From contig JADLEH010000025.1 in assembly GCA_020846255.1 (NCBI GenBank), positions 1 through 34,902 of the forward strand: a stretch of 34,902 nt of DNA. Reading direction: 5' to 3'. Below the pieces are notes generated by a model. That model saw only the letters and a program-made list of their open reading frames with translations. It searched no databases and had not been told where the DNA came from. The first letter of the stretch is position 1, and every line of letters begins with the position of its first letter. The stretch comes from Propionibacteriaceae bacterium. GTDB taxonomy: Bacteria; Actinomycetota; Actinomycetes; Propionibacteriales; Propionibacteriaceae. The position numbers and the translations under genes are program-made. Of this stretch, positions 1 through 8,863 are shown one piece after another.

Positions 1-20
1 CCGGTGGGACCGGCCACCGG
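1..20. terminator. Hairpin downstream of the GT87-like gene
   Basis: A 7-bp perfect inverted repeat (CCGGTGG at 1-7, CCACCGG at 14-20) surrounds a 6-base loop. It lies about 60 bases beyond the stop of the minus-strand glycosyltransferase gene, so it could end that transcript. There is no T-run and the window edge cuts the context, so it may equally belong to a gene outside the window. Confidence 0.3.
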
Positions 21-40
21 CGGTAATCACATGCTTGTAG

Positions 41-72
41 TTATCCCCACTGTGGACAACCCCTGTGTACAA
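41..72. promoter_or_regulatory. Cluster of three DnaA-box-like nonamers
   Basis: Three 9-mers resembling the DnaA box consensus TTRTCCACA lie within 32 bases. They are TTATCCCCA on the plus strand (41-49, one mismatch), TTGTCCACA on the minus strand (51-59, perfect match) and TTGTACACA on the minus strand (64-72, one mismatch). The cluster is intergenic and locally AT-richer than its surroundings. It could be part of an origin region or a DnaA-titrating or DnaA-regulated site. No dnaA, dnaN or gyrB is visible, so an origin cannot be claimed from this window. Confidence 0.4.
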
Positions 73-83
73 CGAGCTTGCCG

Positions 84-1454
84 TCACGATGAGGCGCGAC
101 GGGCCGGTAGTCCCACCAGGCAGCAGGCAGCGATGACCACAGCCGGCGTTTCGGTGAGGGGGGTCAGGGGCCCGTCCGGGGCAAACGTCAAGAACAGGAA
201 GCACGCATTGAAGACGATGAGTATCGCAACGCCCCAGATCCGCCACCGGCGGGAGTCGCTCGCCAGGGCGGTCAGCGCGTACAGCAGGACCCAGAACTGG
301 TGGTGCGGCCAGGTGATCGGGGACACAGCCAGCGCGAGACAGCCGGCTACCAGGGCGCCACTGGAGAGGAATCCGGCGCGGGACAGCTTGACCGCGTGCC
401 GGAGTGCCACGACGCCAACGAGGACCGCGACGGCCAGCCAGATCAAGGTGGTTGATCCGCTCGTCCCCGCCACCCGGGACACGATCCCGAGCAATGACTT
501 GTTGTCCTCCATGGCTGGATTCCCTACGCGGGATGGTTGCCACAACCAGAATCCCCAGTACGCCGCCGACTCACTGGGGAGGATCAGCCAACCGAGGACT
601 GAGCACGCGACGAAAGAGATCCCTGCCCGCGCGCCGGCACGCCACTGCCGGGCCAGCGCCAGGTACCCGACGAACGCCAGCGGGGTCAGCTTGATGGCTG
701 CTGTGATCCCGGTGATCGGCCCACGCCATCGGGGCGGGACGAGGACCATGTCCACATAGACCAGCAGCACAAGGGCAAGGCTCACCTGACCAACCAGGAC
801 GTGGCCAAGGGTCGGTACCGAAACGAGGAGCGCAACAGCGCACCCGAGCACTGCTGTCCACGTCCCCGGGTCCCGAAGGGTGGGCCGGGGCCGGCGGCCC
901 TCCTTGTGCAGTCCCCAGACGAGGGCCACGGCCAGGAGGAGCACCTGGATGCAGGTCGCCGCCAGCCACACGACCTGCGTGGGGACCTCGGGAAGGCTGG
1001 CGAGTGGTCGCAGCAGCAGTGCCGCGAACGGGGGATATGTGAAGCCCAGGGTCTGCAACTCTCCATCAAGCACGTACTGGTACACGAAGTCGTAGAGGAA
1101 GTTCCCGTCGGCTGCGAAGGCCATCGCCTCCCGGTCGATGTGCAGGTCCATTTGACGGGGGGTGCGCACCCAGGCGAGCGCAATGTAGATGGCAGCGACA
1201 ACCGCGAAGACCGCCGCGAGCAGTGCCGGCCGTAGCCACTCGGTTCGCCGGGACCGGACCCGGGACCCGGAACCGGAGTCGCCGGGATCGGCGGTCGCTG
1301 GGAGGTCTCCGGGCGAGCTCGTCCTCGGGCCCGGTCGGGAAGCGGGTTCTCGTGGAAGCGCGTCTGCGCCCGGATCCGTCACCGGATCCGTCAAGGTCCG
1401 CCGGCTCGCCCGTGCGTCCGGCTCCGCCCGGGGCCGTGCCCCCTCCCTTTCCAC
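84..1454 (-). CDS. GT87/DUF2029-family polyprenol-phosphate-dependent mannosyltransferase-like membrane protein
   Basis: The 456-residue product is a polytopic membrane protein. It has a disordered N-terminus rich in Arg, Pro, Asp and Ser (about residues 1-70), then a first membrane segment near residues 76-95 and roughly eight more hydrophobic segments. An Asp-containing loop follows the first segment (MDLHIDREA), and a TYPP motif occurs near residue 140, as in GT-C fold enzymes. In actinobacteria the GT87 family includes PimE-like enzymes that move mannose from polyprenyl-phosphate-mannose onto lipoglycans outside the membrane. The acceptor here is unknown. The GTG start has no clear Shine-Dalgarno sequence, so the exact start is uncertain. 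The gene is followed by a candidate hairpin and preceded by the lacZ end on the same strand. Confidence 0.75.
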   Translation of the reverse strand: MEREGARPRAEPDARASRRTLTDPVTDPGADALPREPASRPGPRTSSPGDLPATADPGDSGSGSRVRSRRTEWLRPALLAAVFAVVAAIYIALAWVRTPRQMDLHIDREAMAFAADGNFLYDFVYQYVLDGELQTLGFTYPPFAALLLRPLASLPEVPTQVVWLAATCIQVLLLAVALVWGLHKEGRRPRPTLRDPGTWTAVLGCAVALLVSVPTLGHVLVGQVSLALVLLVYVDMVLVPPRWRGPITGITAAIKLTPLAFVGYLALARQWRAGARAGISFVACSVLGWLILPSESAAYWGFWLWQPSRVGNPAMEDNKSLLGIVSRVAGTSGSTTLIWLAVAVLVGVVALRHAVKLSRAGFLSSGALVAGCLALAVSPITWPHHQFWVLLYALTALASDSRRWRIWGVAILIVFNACFLFLTFAPDGPLTPLTETPAVVIAACCLVGLPARRASS

Positions 1455-1542
1455 AATGGCGATTGTCGCAGGCCGGCACCGGTCACACCCAGCCGGCCAC
1501 GAAGACGTGGGATCAGTCCCTTGCGTAACCGAAGAGCCTGCT

Positions 1543-1560
1543 CCGGCCAGCGCTCGCCGG
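1543..1560 (-). terminator. Possible weak hairpin after lacZ
   Basis: Directly after the lacZ TAG stop, the minus strand reads CCGGCGAGCGCTGGCCGG. This is an 8-of-9 inverted repeat with almost no loop, so only the outer pairs could form. There is no T-run. It is a weak terminator candidate. Confidence 0.2.
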
Positions 1561-4500
1561 CTACCTCACGCCCTGGAAACCGAAGCGGAAGACCAGTTCC
1601 CGGGCACGGGGGAGCCGGTACTCCGGATGGGTCTCAGCGCCCCAGGAATCGTCCCCACCGACGCCTCGCCGCATCAGTGCCGGACGGAGCACGGTGTGCT
1701 GGACGGGCGGCAGCTCCACCGGGTGGGTCGCGTTCTCGACCTCGAAGGGCGTCCACGGCAGCGCCGAGAACTCCATCCCGGTAGCGCTGTCGAAACGCAG
1801 CCCGGTCCCGCGGTCGTCGGTGACGGTCGCCCATCGGACCCCGGTGTGGTTGCCGGCCTCCTGCGGCCGCACGTAGGGGGTCAACTGTCGCCGGACGTCG
1901 GCGGAGTACACGCCGAGCCGGGCGCCGTTGCGCCGGTCGAGGTAACACTCCTCCGGCCCCTCGCCGTACCACCGGAGGTGGTGCAGGTCGGCGTCGGTGG
2001 TGAGCAGCATCCCGAACTCGGGCATGTCCGGCAGTCCGCGCCCGGGACGCACGGTCGTGGTCACCTCGATCCGGCCGCTGCCGAAGACCCGGTAGGACAC
2101 CTGGCACCTGCTGGCAGGACTCGTCGGCAGGACGTGGTCGTAGGTCACCTCGACGGAGTCCTCGAACGTGGCAACCGACGGGTTGTCCGGCCCGGGCACG
2201 AACCGGGGGTAGCGGCTCGCCAGCAGCCACTGGCCATCCCGGAACGGCATCCCCCAGCCCCGTTCGTTCGAGGTCGGCGCATGCCAGAAGTTCGGCTGCG
2301 GGATGGAGGCGAGCAGCTCCTTGCCGCCGTCGCGGGTCAGCCCGTAGCGGTAGGAAGTGAGCCCACCGTGCAGCCGGGAGAAGGCGGCCATGAAGTGACC
2401 GCCCCGGACGCCGAAGTTGTGGGTCCCCGTGATCAGCTCGGGGCGGGCCCCGACGCCGGCCGGCGGCCCGGACGGGGTGCCGGTCACTGTGAACACAGCC
2501 TGCTCCCACGCGATCTCGTACCCGGCCGGTGCCCAGGGCGTCGCCTGCCGCAGGCGGAAGGAGACATCCACGGCGTACTCGCCGGGCTCGGTCGGGATCG
2601 CGAACGGCAGCGGGTAGCTCGCCGAACTCCCCGGCGAAACGTCGGTGTCGATCCGGCACTCGGCCAGCACCGTCCCTTCCCTGCTGAGGCTGACCAGGCA
2701 GTCGTAGCAGCCGGAGCCGGTGAACAGGTGGCGATTCGCCACCTCGACGGCGTCCCGGCCGATGCTGATTCGGAACCCCTGGTAGAGGTACCTCACCTCC
2801 TGCACCTTGGGGCTGGGAGCCCGGTCGGCGAAGAAGATGCCGTTGGCGCTGAAGTCGTAGTCGGTCGGGCTCTCGCCGCAGTCCCCGCCGTACCCGAAGT
2901 AGTCCCGGCCGTGGCGATCGCGCAGCTGGATCGCCTGGTCGGCGAAGTCCCAGATGAAACCGCCCTGGAACAGCGGCTCGGAGTAGGCGAGGTCGACGTA
3001 GGCGTCGACGGCACCGAAGGAGTTGCCCATCGCATGCGCGTACTCGCAAAGGATCATCGGCTTGTCCCGGTGCGTCTTCAGCCAGGCCCTGACCTGGGAC
3101 GCCGGGGTGTACATCTGGCTGACGATGTCCGTCGTCTCCGGGTAGCGGGGATCCCAGTGGACGCCCTCGTAGTGCACCGGCCGGTTGTCCACCTCACGCA
3201 GGTAGTTGGACACCGCCAGCATGTTCGTCCCGCCGAACGACTCGTTGCCGCAGGACCAGATGAGGATGCTCGGATGGTTCTTGTCCCGCTCGAACATGCT
3301 CCGGGCACGGTCGAGCAGCGTCGGCAGCCACTCCGGCCGGTCTCCGGGCAGTGCCTGCTCGACGGTCAGCTCACCGTTCGTCACCCGATCCCACATCCCG
3401 TGCGACTCGATGTTCACCTCGTCCATGACGTAGAGGCCGTAGCTGTCGCACAGCTCGTAGAAGAAGGAGTTGTTGGGGTAGTGGCTGGTCCGGACGGCGT
3501 TGATCCCGGCAGCCTTCATCAGCCGGATGTCGGCCTCGGTCTGCTCCCTGGTCATCACCCGGCCCTTGAGGCCGAACTCGTGGCGGTTCACCCCGTTGAA
3601 GACGATCCGCTGACCGTTGATCCGGAGCAGGCCGTCCTCGATGCCGAACCGCCGGATCCCCACCTTGAGCGGGATGAGCTCGGCCAGGGTGCCATCGCTG
3701 TCGCGGACCTCGAGCTCCAGGTCGTAGGCGAAGGGGTCCTCTGCGCTCCAGAGCCGGGGCCGGGCGATGGCCAGCCGCAGGACGCCGTCCCCGGCGTCGG
3801 TCAGTTCGCCGGCTCCTTCGAGCAGCCCCCGGACGCTGCCGTCCCCGGTCAGGCTCACCCGGACGGACACCGTGGCCTCACCGAGGTCCTCGGAGACCGT
3901 AGTGGTCACCGCGACGTCCTCGGCGTGGGTGGCCGGCCTGCGGTAGAGCACCACGTCACGGAACAGCCCGGAGAACCGGTAGAAGTCCTGGTCCTCGATC
4001 CACGACCCGGCACTCCACCGGAACACCTGCGCGGCCAGCTTGTTCTCGCCTTCGACGAGGGCGTCGGTCAGGTCGAACTCCGAGGGCGTGAACGAGTCGG
4101 TGCCGTAGCCGATGTAGACACCGTTGCACCACACGGCGACGGCGCTCTCCGCGCCCTTGAAGGTCACGCTGAGGCGCTCGCCAGCCTGGAGCGGCCGGTC
4201 GAGCGTGAAGAGCTTCACGTAGCTGCCCACCGGGTTGTAGCGCTGCGGCACCTCGCCCGGCTCCACCGACTCCTGGCCGTCCCAGGGGTACTGGACGTTG
4301 GTGTACTGCGGACGGTCGTAGCCCTGGAGCTGGATGTGCGCAGGCACGGGGATGTCGTCCCAGGAGCTGCAGTCGACCTCCAGGGACTCGAACCCGGCGA
4401 TGACCTGCCCCGGGTTCTTCGCGTAGTGGAACTTCCACAGCCCGTTCAGGCACTGCTCGAAGCTGCTGGTCCCGGCGCCGGCCTCGGCGCGGCCGGCGAA

Positions 4501-4581
4501 CCACCGGTGGTCGGAATGGGCTGGCAACCGGAACTCGCTGAAGTACTCGGGATCGGCGAGACGGTCAAGATCGAAACCCAC
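1561..4581 (-). CDS. lacZ: Beta-galactosidase, glycoside hydrolase family 2 (LacZ type)
   Basis: The 1006-residue protein matches the usual length of LacZ (about 1020). It hydrolyses terminal beta-galactosides such as lactose. The order is an N-terminal jelly-roll sugar-binding domain, Ig-like domains, a TIM barrel and a C-terminal Bgal_small_N domain. Catalytic signatures are intact. Glu447 in WSCGNES is the expected acid/base and Glu513 in ILCEYAHAMGNS the expected nucleophile; NGVNRHEF and EVNIESHGM motifs precede them. No signal peptide is seen, so it should act on imported sugar. The GTG start is supported by AGGAG eight bases upstream. It lies 51 bases after ackA on the same strand with no evident terminator between, suggesting co-transcription with pta-ackA. 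No sugar transporter or lac-type regulator is adjacent. Confidence 0.95.
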   Translation of the reverse strand: MGFDLDRLADPEYFSEFRLPAHSDHRWFAGRAEAGAGTSSFEQCLNGLWKFHYAKNPGQVIAGFESLEVDCSSWDDIPVPAHIQLQGYDRPQYTNVQYPWDGQESVEPGEVPQRYNPVGSYVKLFTLDRPLQAGERLSVTFKGAESAVAVWCNGVYIGYGTDSFTPSEFDLTDALVEGENKLAAQVFRWSAGSWIEDQDFYRFSGLFRDVVLYRRPATHAEDVAVTTTVSEDLGEATVSVRVSLTGDGSVRGLLEGAGELTDAGDGVLRLAIARPRLWSAEDPFAYDLELEVRDSDGTLAELIPLKVGIRRFGIEDGLLRINGQRIVFNGVNRHEFGLKGRVMTREQTEADIRLMKAAGINAVRTSHYPNNSFFYELCDSYGLYVMDEVNIESHGMWDRVTNGELTVEQALPGDRPEWLPTLLDRARSMFERDKNHPSILIWSCGNESFGGTNMLAVSNYLREVDNRPVHYEGVHWDPRYPETTDIVSQMYTPASQVRAWLKTHRDKPMILCEYAHAMGNSFGAVDAYVDLAYSEPLFQGGFIWDFADQAIQLRDRHGRDYFGYGGDCGESPTDYDFSANGIFFADRAPSPKVQEVRYLYQGFRISIGRDAVEVANRHLFTGSGCYDCLVSLSREGTVLAECRIDTDVSPGSSASYPLPFAIPTEPGEYAVDVSFRLRQATPWAPAGYEIAWEQAVFTVTGTPSGPPAGVGARPELITGTHNFGVRGGHFMAAFSRLHGGLTSYRYGLTRDGGKELLASIPQPNFWHAPTSNERGWGMPFRDGQWLLASRYPRFVPGPDNPSVATFEDSVEVTYDHVLPTSPASRCQVSYRVFGSGRIEVTTTVRPGRGLPDMPEFGMLLTTDADLHHLRWYGEGPEECYLDRRNGARLGVYSADVRRQLTPYVRPQEAGNHTGVRWATVTDDRGTGLRFDSATGMEFSALPWTPFEVENATHPVELPPVQHTVLRPALMRRGVGGDDSWGAETHPEYRLPRARELVFRFGFQGVR

Positions 4582-4632
4582 TTCGAAAGCTCCTGTCTCT
4601 CCCCGTCCGACCGATGGCCCGGCCGGCTCCGG

Positions 4633-5817
4633 TCAGGCGATCGCTGCCTTCGTCTCGCGCGCCATGGCGAGCTCCTCGTTGGTTGGCACGACCATCACGG
4701 TCACCGGCGAACCGGCACGGGAGATGATCCGCGGCTCCTTCGAGCGGACGCCGTTGGCAGCCGGATCCATCTGGAAGCCGAGCGGCTCCAGCCGCTCCAG
4801 CACCCGGGCCCGGACGAGGGGGTCGTTCTCGCCGACACCCGCGGTGAAGGTGAGCACGTCCACCCGGCCGAGCACAGCGAGGTAGGACCCGATGTAGCTG
4901 ACCAGCCGGTGCACGTACACGTCCATGGCCAGCTTGGCGCCGGCGTCGTCGGCCTCGATCAGCTCGGTGATGTCACGGAAGTCGGTCACCCCGCAGAGCC
5001 CGAGCATGCCCGACTTCTTGTTGAGCAGGTTGTCGACGCCGGCCAGGTCGAGGCCGAGCGTCCGGCCGAGGAAGGCATGCAGGCCCGGGTCCACGTCGCC
5101 GGAGCGCGTTCCCATCACCAGGCCGGCCAGCGGGGTGAGCCCCATCGAGGTGTCGACGGCCTCCCCGCCCCGGATCGCGGAGATCGAGGCGCCGTTGCCG
5201 AGGTGGCAGACGATCTGGTTGAGCTCGGAGTTGTCCTTGCCGAGCACCTCTGCGGCCTTCCTCGACACGAAGCTGTGCGAGGTGCCGTGGAAGCCGTACT
5301 TGCGCACCCCGTGCGCCTTGGCCAGGTCGGCGTCGATCGCGTAGGTGTAGGCCTCCGGCGGCAGGGTGGCGAAGAAGGCCGTGTCGAAGATCGCGACGTG
5401 CGGCACGTCGGGGAGCGCCTCGCGCGCCGCCTCGATGCCGGCGATGCCGGGCGGGTTGTGCAGCGGTGCCAGCGGGCTCAGTTCACGCAGCTTCTCCAGC
5501 ACCCCGTCGTCGATCACGACGGTGGAGCGGAACGCCTCGCCGCCGTGGACGGTGCGGTGGCCGACGGCCTTGATCGTGTCGAGGTCCGGACCGTGGGCGT
5601 TGAACACGCGCACCAGGTAGCTGAGCGCCCGCGCGTGGTTCGGGAAACCGCGGTCGACGTGCACGGTCTCGCCGTCGAGCCGGTGGTCGAGGGTGCCCGA
5701 CTCGTCACCGATCCGCTGGATGATCCCGCTGGCGACGACGCCCTCGGAATCGGCGTCGATGACCTGGTACTTGATCGAGCTCGAGCCGCAGTTCAGCAGC
5801 AGGACGGGGGTGCTCAC
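4633..5817 (-). CDS. ackA: Acetate kinase
   Basis: The 394-residue protein converts acetyl phosphate and ADP to acetate and ATP in the cytoplasm. It has the family signatures: LLLNCGSSSIKY at the N-terminus, GHRTVHGG, FDTAFF, KYGFHGTSH, CHLGNGAS and the C-terminal FTAGVGENDP nucleotide-binding motif. The start is a GTG whose bases overlap the pta stop (GTGA at 5814-5817), and GGAGAG just upstream within pta serves as ribosome-binding site. The same frame stays open further upstream, but that stretch overlaps pta in another frame and has no homology-like content. The overlap implies translational coupling with pta. Length and motifs are normal. Confidence 0.97.
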   Translation of the reverse strand: MSTPVLLLNCGSSSIKYQVIDADSEGVVASGIIQRIGDESGTLDHRLDGETVHVDRGFPNHARALSYLVRVFNAHGPDLDTIKAVGHRTVHGGEAFRSTVVIDDGVLEKLRELSPLAPLHNPPGIAGIEAAREALPDVPHVAIFDTAFFATLPPEAYTYAIDADLAKAHGVRKYGFHGTSHSFVSRKAAEVLGKDNSELNQIVCHLGNGASISAIRGGEAVDTSMGLTPLAGLVMGTRSGDVDPGLHAFLGRTLGLDLAGVDNLLNKKSGMLGLCGVTDFRDITELIEADDAGAKLAMDVYVHRLVSYIGSYLAVLGRVDVLTFTAGVGENDPLVRARVLERLEPLGFQMDPAANGVRSKEPRIISRAGSPVTVMVVPTNEELAMARETKAAIA

Positions 5818-7922
5818 GCGTTCTCTCCTCTGGGTTCGGCTTGCGCCTGGATTGCCGTGATCGCCACGGTGTTGACGATGTCCTCGACCAGCGCCCCGCG
5901 GGACAGGTCGTTCACCGCCCGGTTCAGGCCCTGCAGCACCGGCCCGATCGCCACGGCACCGGACGAGCGCTGGACAGCCTTGTAGGTGTTGTTGCCGGTG
6001 TTGAGGTCGGGGAAGATGAACACCGTCGCCCGGCCGGCGACAGCCGAGTCCGGCAGCTTGGTCCTGGCCACCACCGGGTCGACTGCGGCGTCGAACTGGA
6101 TCGGGCCCTCCAGGGCCAGGTCGGGACGCCGCTCCCGGACGAGCTCGGTAGCCGCCCGCACCTTGTCCACGTCCGCGCCGGTGCCGGAGGTGCCGGTCGA
6201 GTAGGACAGCATCGCCACCCTCGGCTCGATGCCGAACGCGATCGCGGTCTCCGCAGAGCTGATCGCGATGTCGGCCAGCTGCTCCGCGCTCGGGTCGGGG
6301 TTCACGGCGCAGTCGGCGTAGACCACGACCCGGTCGGGCATGCACATCAGGAACGAACCGGACACCACGGTCACGCCCGGCTTGGTCTTGATGAACTCCA
6401 GGGACGGCCGGATCGTGTTCGCCGTGGTGTTGATCGCACCGGAGACCATCCCGTCGGCCATGCCGAGGTGCACCATCATCGTCCCGAAGTAGGACAGGTC
6501 GGCCAGCTTCTCCTTCGCCTGCTCCAGCGTCACGCCCTTGTGCGCGCGCAGCCTGGCGTACTCGGCGGCGAACCTCTCGACCAGCTCGGGGTCGGTCGGG
6601 TCGATGACCTGGACGCCGAGCAGGCCGAGCCCGAGATGGGTGGCGCGGAGCTTGATGGCCTGGGCGTCCCCGAGCAGGATCAGGTTGGCCACGCCGCGGC
6701 GCAGCAGGATGTCGGCGGATTCGAGGATCCGGTCGTCGGTCGACTCCGGCATCACGATCGTCCGCCGGTCCGAGCGGGCCAGGTCCTGCAACTGGTGCTC
6801 GAACATCAGCGGCGTGATCACCTCGGAGCGGTGCACCTGCAGGGCCTGCAGCAGCGCCGGCACGTCCACGTGCTCGGAGAACAGGCGCCTGGCCACCTCG
6901 ACCTTGCGCGGGCTGGACGTCATCGCGCCCTCGAGCCGGAACATCTTGTCGGCAGCGGTGAAGGTGCCGAGGTGGGTCATGCCGATCGGCAGCTCGTTGT
7001 GGATGCTGGCGATCAGCCGGACGATCGTGTCCGGGATCTCGTAGCCGCCGAGCAGGATGATGCCGGCCAGCTGCGGGAAGGAACCCGACCGGTGTGCCAG
7101 CAACAGGCCGGGCAGCATGTCGGAACGGTCGCCGGGCATGATGATCGTCGACTCCGGCGTCAGCCGCCGCAGCACGTTCGGCAGGGTCATCGCAGCCACC
7201 AGGATGTCCTGGCTCTCGCGGTCGAGCAGCTCGGGGTTGCCGAGCACGAGGTGCGCGTCGACGGCCTCGAACTGGGCGCGCAGCCGGGGGGCCGCCAGCA
7301 GCCGGTCGGCCGGCAGGGCAGCGGTGACCACACCGGGCAGCTTCGACAGCTCCGTGCGGACGGCGTCGAGCTCGGCCGGATCCACCTCCTCGCTCGAGGC
7401 GCGGTCGAGGGAGGACACCCGGTTGGCGATCACGGCGATCACCTTCGCGTGGTGGGCCCGGAACTCCGCAAGGCCACCCTCGGCGGCTGACCGGATCTCC
7501 TCCGGGGTGCGGTTCCTGCCCGAAACGACCAGGACCACTGGGGCGTTGAGGTTGGCGGCGACGCGGGCATTGAACGTGAGCTCGGTCGGTGAGGTGGTCT
7601 CGGTGTAGTCCGAGCCGAGGATCACCACCGATTCGTACTTCTCCCGCAGCGCCCCGTACTTCTCCACAAGGAGGTGCAGCGCTGCGTCCGGGTCGCGGTG
7701 CACATCACCGTAGGTGACCCCGACCGCCTCCTCGTAGGTCTGGGCCACGCCTGGCAGGGTGACCAGGATCTGCAGGATCTCGTCCCTCGGGCCGCTGCGC
7801 ACGACCGGCCGGAACACCCCGACCGAGCTCACCGTCCGGGTCAGGGCCTCGATCATGCCGACCGCAACCATGGACTTGCCCGTAAGCCCCTCCGGCGCGG
7901 CTATGTAGATGCTGTTGCTCAC
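5814..7922 (-). CDS. pta: Phosphate acetyltransferase (long form)
   Basis: The 702-residue protein interconverts acetyl-CoA plus phosphate with acetyl phosphate plus CoA, the step before acetate kinase. The N-terminal part is a P-loop dethiobiotin-synthetase-like domain (APEGLTGKS near residues 9-17). A DRTGG-type middle domain follows, at about residues 210-330. The C-terminal PTA/PTB catalytic domain starts near residue 380 and contains SYSTGTSGTGADVDKV and GPIQFDAAVDP. The length fits the long, allosterically regulated Pta class. The start is GTG. A TAACCT box lies seven bases upstream, so the mRNA may be leaderless. It is the first gene of pta-ackA, probably continuing into lacZ. Confidence 0.96.
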   Translation of the reverse strand: MSNSIYIAAPEGLTGKSMVAVGMIEALTRTVSSVGVFRPVVRSGPRDEILQILVTLPGVAQTYEEAVGVTYGDVHRDPDAALHLLVEKYGALREKYESVVILGSDYTETTSPTELTFNARVAANLNAPVVLVVSGRNRTPEEIRSAAEGGLAEFRAHHAKVIAVIANRVSSLDRASSEEVDPAELDAVRTELSKLPGVVTAALPADRLLAAPRLRAQFEAVDAHLVLGNPELLDRESQDILVAAMTLPNVLRRLTPESTIIMPGDRSDMLPGLLLAHRSGSFPQLAGIILLGGYEIPDTIVRLIASIHNELPIGMTHLGTFTAADKMFRLEGAMTSSPRKVEVARRLFSEHVDVPALLQALQVHRSEVITPLMFEHQLQDLARSDRRTIVMPESTDDRILESADILLRRGVANLILLGDAQAIKLRATHLGLGLLGVQVIDPTDPELVERFAAEYARLRAHKGVTLEQAKEKLADLSYFGTMMVHLGMADGMVSGAINTTANTIRPSLEFIKTKPGVTVVSGSFLMCMPDRVVVYADCAVNPDPSAEQLADIAISSAETAIAFGIEPRVAMLSYSTGTSGTGADVDKVRAATELVRERRPDLALEGPIQFDAAVDPVVARTKLPDSAVAGRATVFIFPDLNTGNNTYKAVQRSSGAVAIGPVLQGLNRAVNDLSRGALVEDIVNTVAITAIQAQAEPRGENA

Positions 7923-7929
7923 GTCGGTC

Positions 7930-7935
7930 AGGTTA
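7930..7935 (-). promoter_or_regulatory. Candidate -10 box for pta (leaderless start)
   Basis: On the minus strand TAACCT (7935 to 7930) matches TANNNT and lies seven bases before the pta GTG, so transcription would begin at or next to the start codon. No convincing -35 box or Shine-Dalgarno sequence is visible. Confidence 0.35.
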
Positions 7936-8016
7936 TCGCCCGATTCGACCCCCGGCCGCCCGTGGTACCTGTGTCAGCGGCTCGCCGAGCATGCCCGGGG
8001 GCCGCCGGACGAAGGG

Positions 8017-8811
8017 TCAGCGGGCGACTGCTGCGATCCATGCCAGGTCCGCGGTCTGGCCCTCGACCCCACCCGGCGTCTCCACCACGACCGGCGCGCC
8101 GGCGGTCGAGACCACCTCGGCCACCCCCTCGGGATCGCAGTTGCCCTGTCCGAAGTTGGTGTGCCGGTCGGCACCGGAATCGAAGGCATCGCGGGAGTCG
8201 TTGGCGTGCACCAGGTCGATCCGCCCCGTGATCGCAAGGATCCGGTCGACGAGGCCGAGCAGCTCCATGCCGCCGGCGTGCGCGTGGCAGGTGTCGAGGC
8301 AGAACCCGACCCGGTCGGCGTTCGGGGACGCCGAGATCGCGTCCCACAGCCGGGCGAGCCGATCGATGTGCCTGGCCATTGCGTTCGCCCCGCCCGCGGT
8401 GTTCTCGATCAGCAGCGGCACGTCGATCGTGAGCCCGTCGATGGCCTTGCGCCAGTTGTCGAAGCCGATCTCCGGGTCGTCTGCGGCCAGCACGTGGCCG
8501 CCGTGGACGATCACGCCGGCAGCACCGATCTGGGCAGCTGCGGTGAGCTGCTTCTGCAGGTGCTGGCGGCTCGGGATCCGGATCCGGTTGTTGGTCGTGG
8601 CAACGTTCAGCACGTAGGGCGCGTGCACGTACAGCGCCACCCCCGCGGCCTCGGCGTCCGCCTTCAGCGCTGCCGCGCCGCCTGGGTAGGCCACCTGCGG
8701 GCCTTTCCAGGCCTGCGGGTCGCCGAGGAAGAACTGGCTCAGCCCGGCCCCCCGCGCCCTGGCTTCGGCGATCGGGTCGGTCTGGTCGACGTGCGCGCCC
8801 ATCAACAACAT
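8017..8811 (-). CDS. nfo: Deoxyribonuclease IV (AP endonuclease family 2)
   Basis: The 264-residue TIM-barrel protein is expected to cut DNA 5' of abasic sites in base excision repair. Trinuclear-zinc ligand motifs appear in family order: GAHV at the N-terminus, HAPYVLN near 63, VHGGH near 100, an ENTAGG motif near 135, GFCLDTCHAHAGG near 170, HANDSRDAFDSGADRH near 205 and VVVETPGG near 245. The length is normal for the family. The ATG start is preceded by TAGACT and six bases, suggesting a leaderless mRNA. The gene is separated from pta by a gap with no clear terminator. A general sugar-phosphate isomerase of the same fold is a less likely alternative, given the DTCHAHAGG and HANDS motifs. 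Confidence 0.9.
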   Translation of the reverse strand: MLLMGAHVDQTDPIAEARARGAGLSQFFLGDPQAWKGPQVAYPGGAAALKADAEAAGVALYVHAPYVLNVATTNNRIRIPSRQHLQKQLTAAAQIGAAGVIVHGGHVLAADDPEIGFDNWRKAIDGLTIDVPLLIENTAGGANAMARHIDRLARLWDAISASPNADRVGFCLDTCHAHAGGMELLGLVDRILAITGRIDLVHANDSRDAFDSGADRHTNFGQGNCDPEGVAEVVSTAGAPVVVETPGGVEGQTADLAWIAAVAR

Positions 8812-8817
8812 GCCAGC

Positions 8818-8823
8818 AGTCTA
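8818..8823 (-). promoter_or_regulatory. Candidate -10 box for nfo (leaderless start)
   Basis: On the minus strand TAGACT (8823 to 8818) matches TANNNT and is followed by six bases and then the ATG of the endonuclease IV gene. This is the spacing expected for a transcript whose first base is the start codon. No Shine-Dalgarno sequence is present in those six bases. Confidence 0.45.
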
Positions 8824-8863
8824 GGCAGCACCCCGGACGTGGCGTCCGCCGCGGCCCGGGCGG

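Noticed and set aside
1189..5985. Very long plus-strand open frame over lacZ, ackA and the end of pta
   Set aside because: It lies antisense to three clearly recognised genes, has low-complexity Val/Gly/Arg/Pro/His composition and no family motif. It is a by-product of high GC content.
5818..6345. Upstream extension of the ackA frame
   Set aside because: The extension is a different frame of pta and carries no recognisable sequence. Acetate kinase begins at the GTG at 5817.
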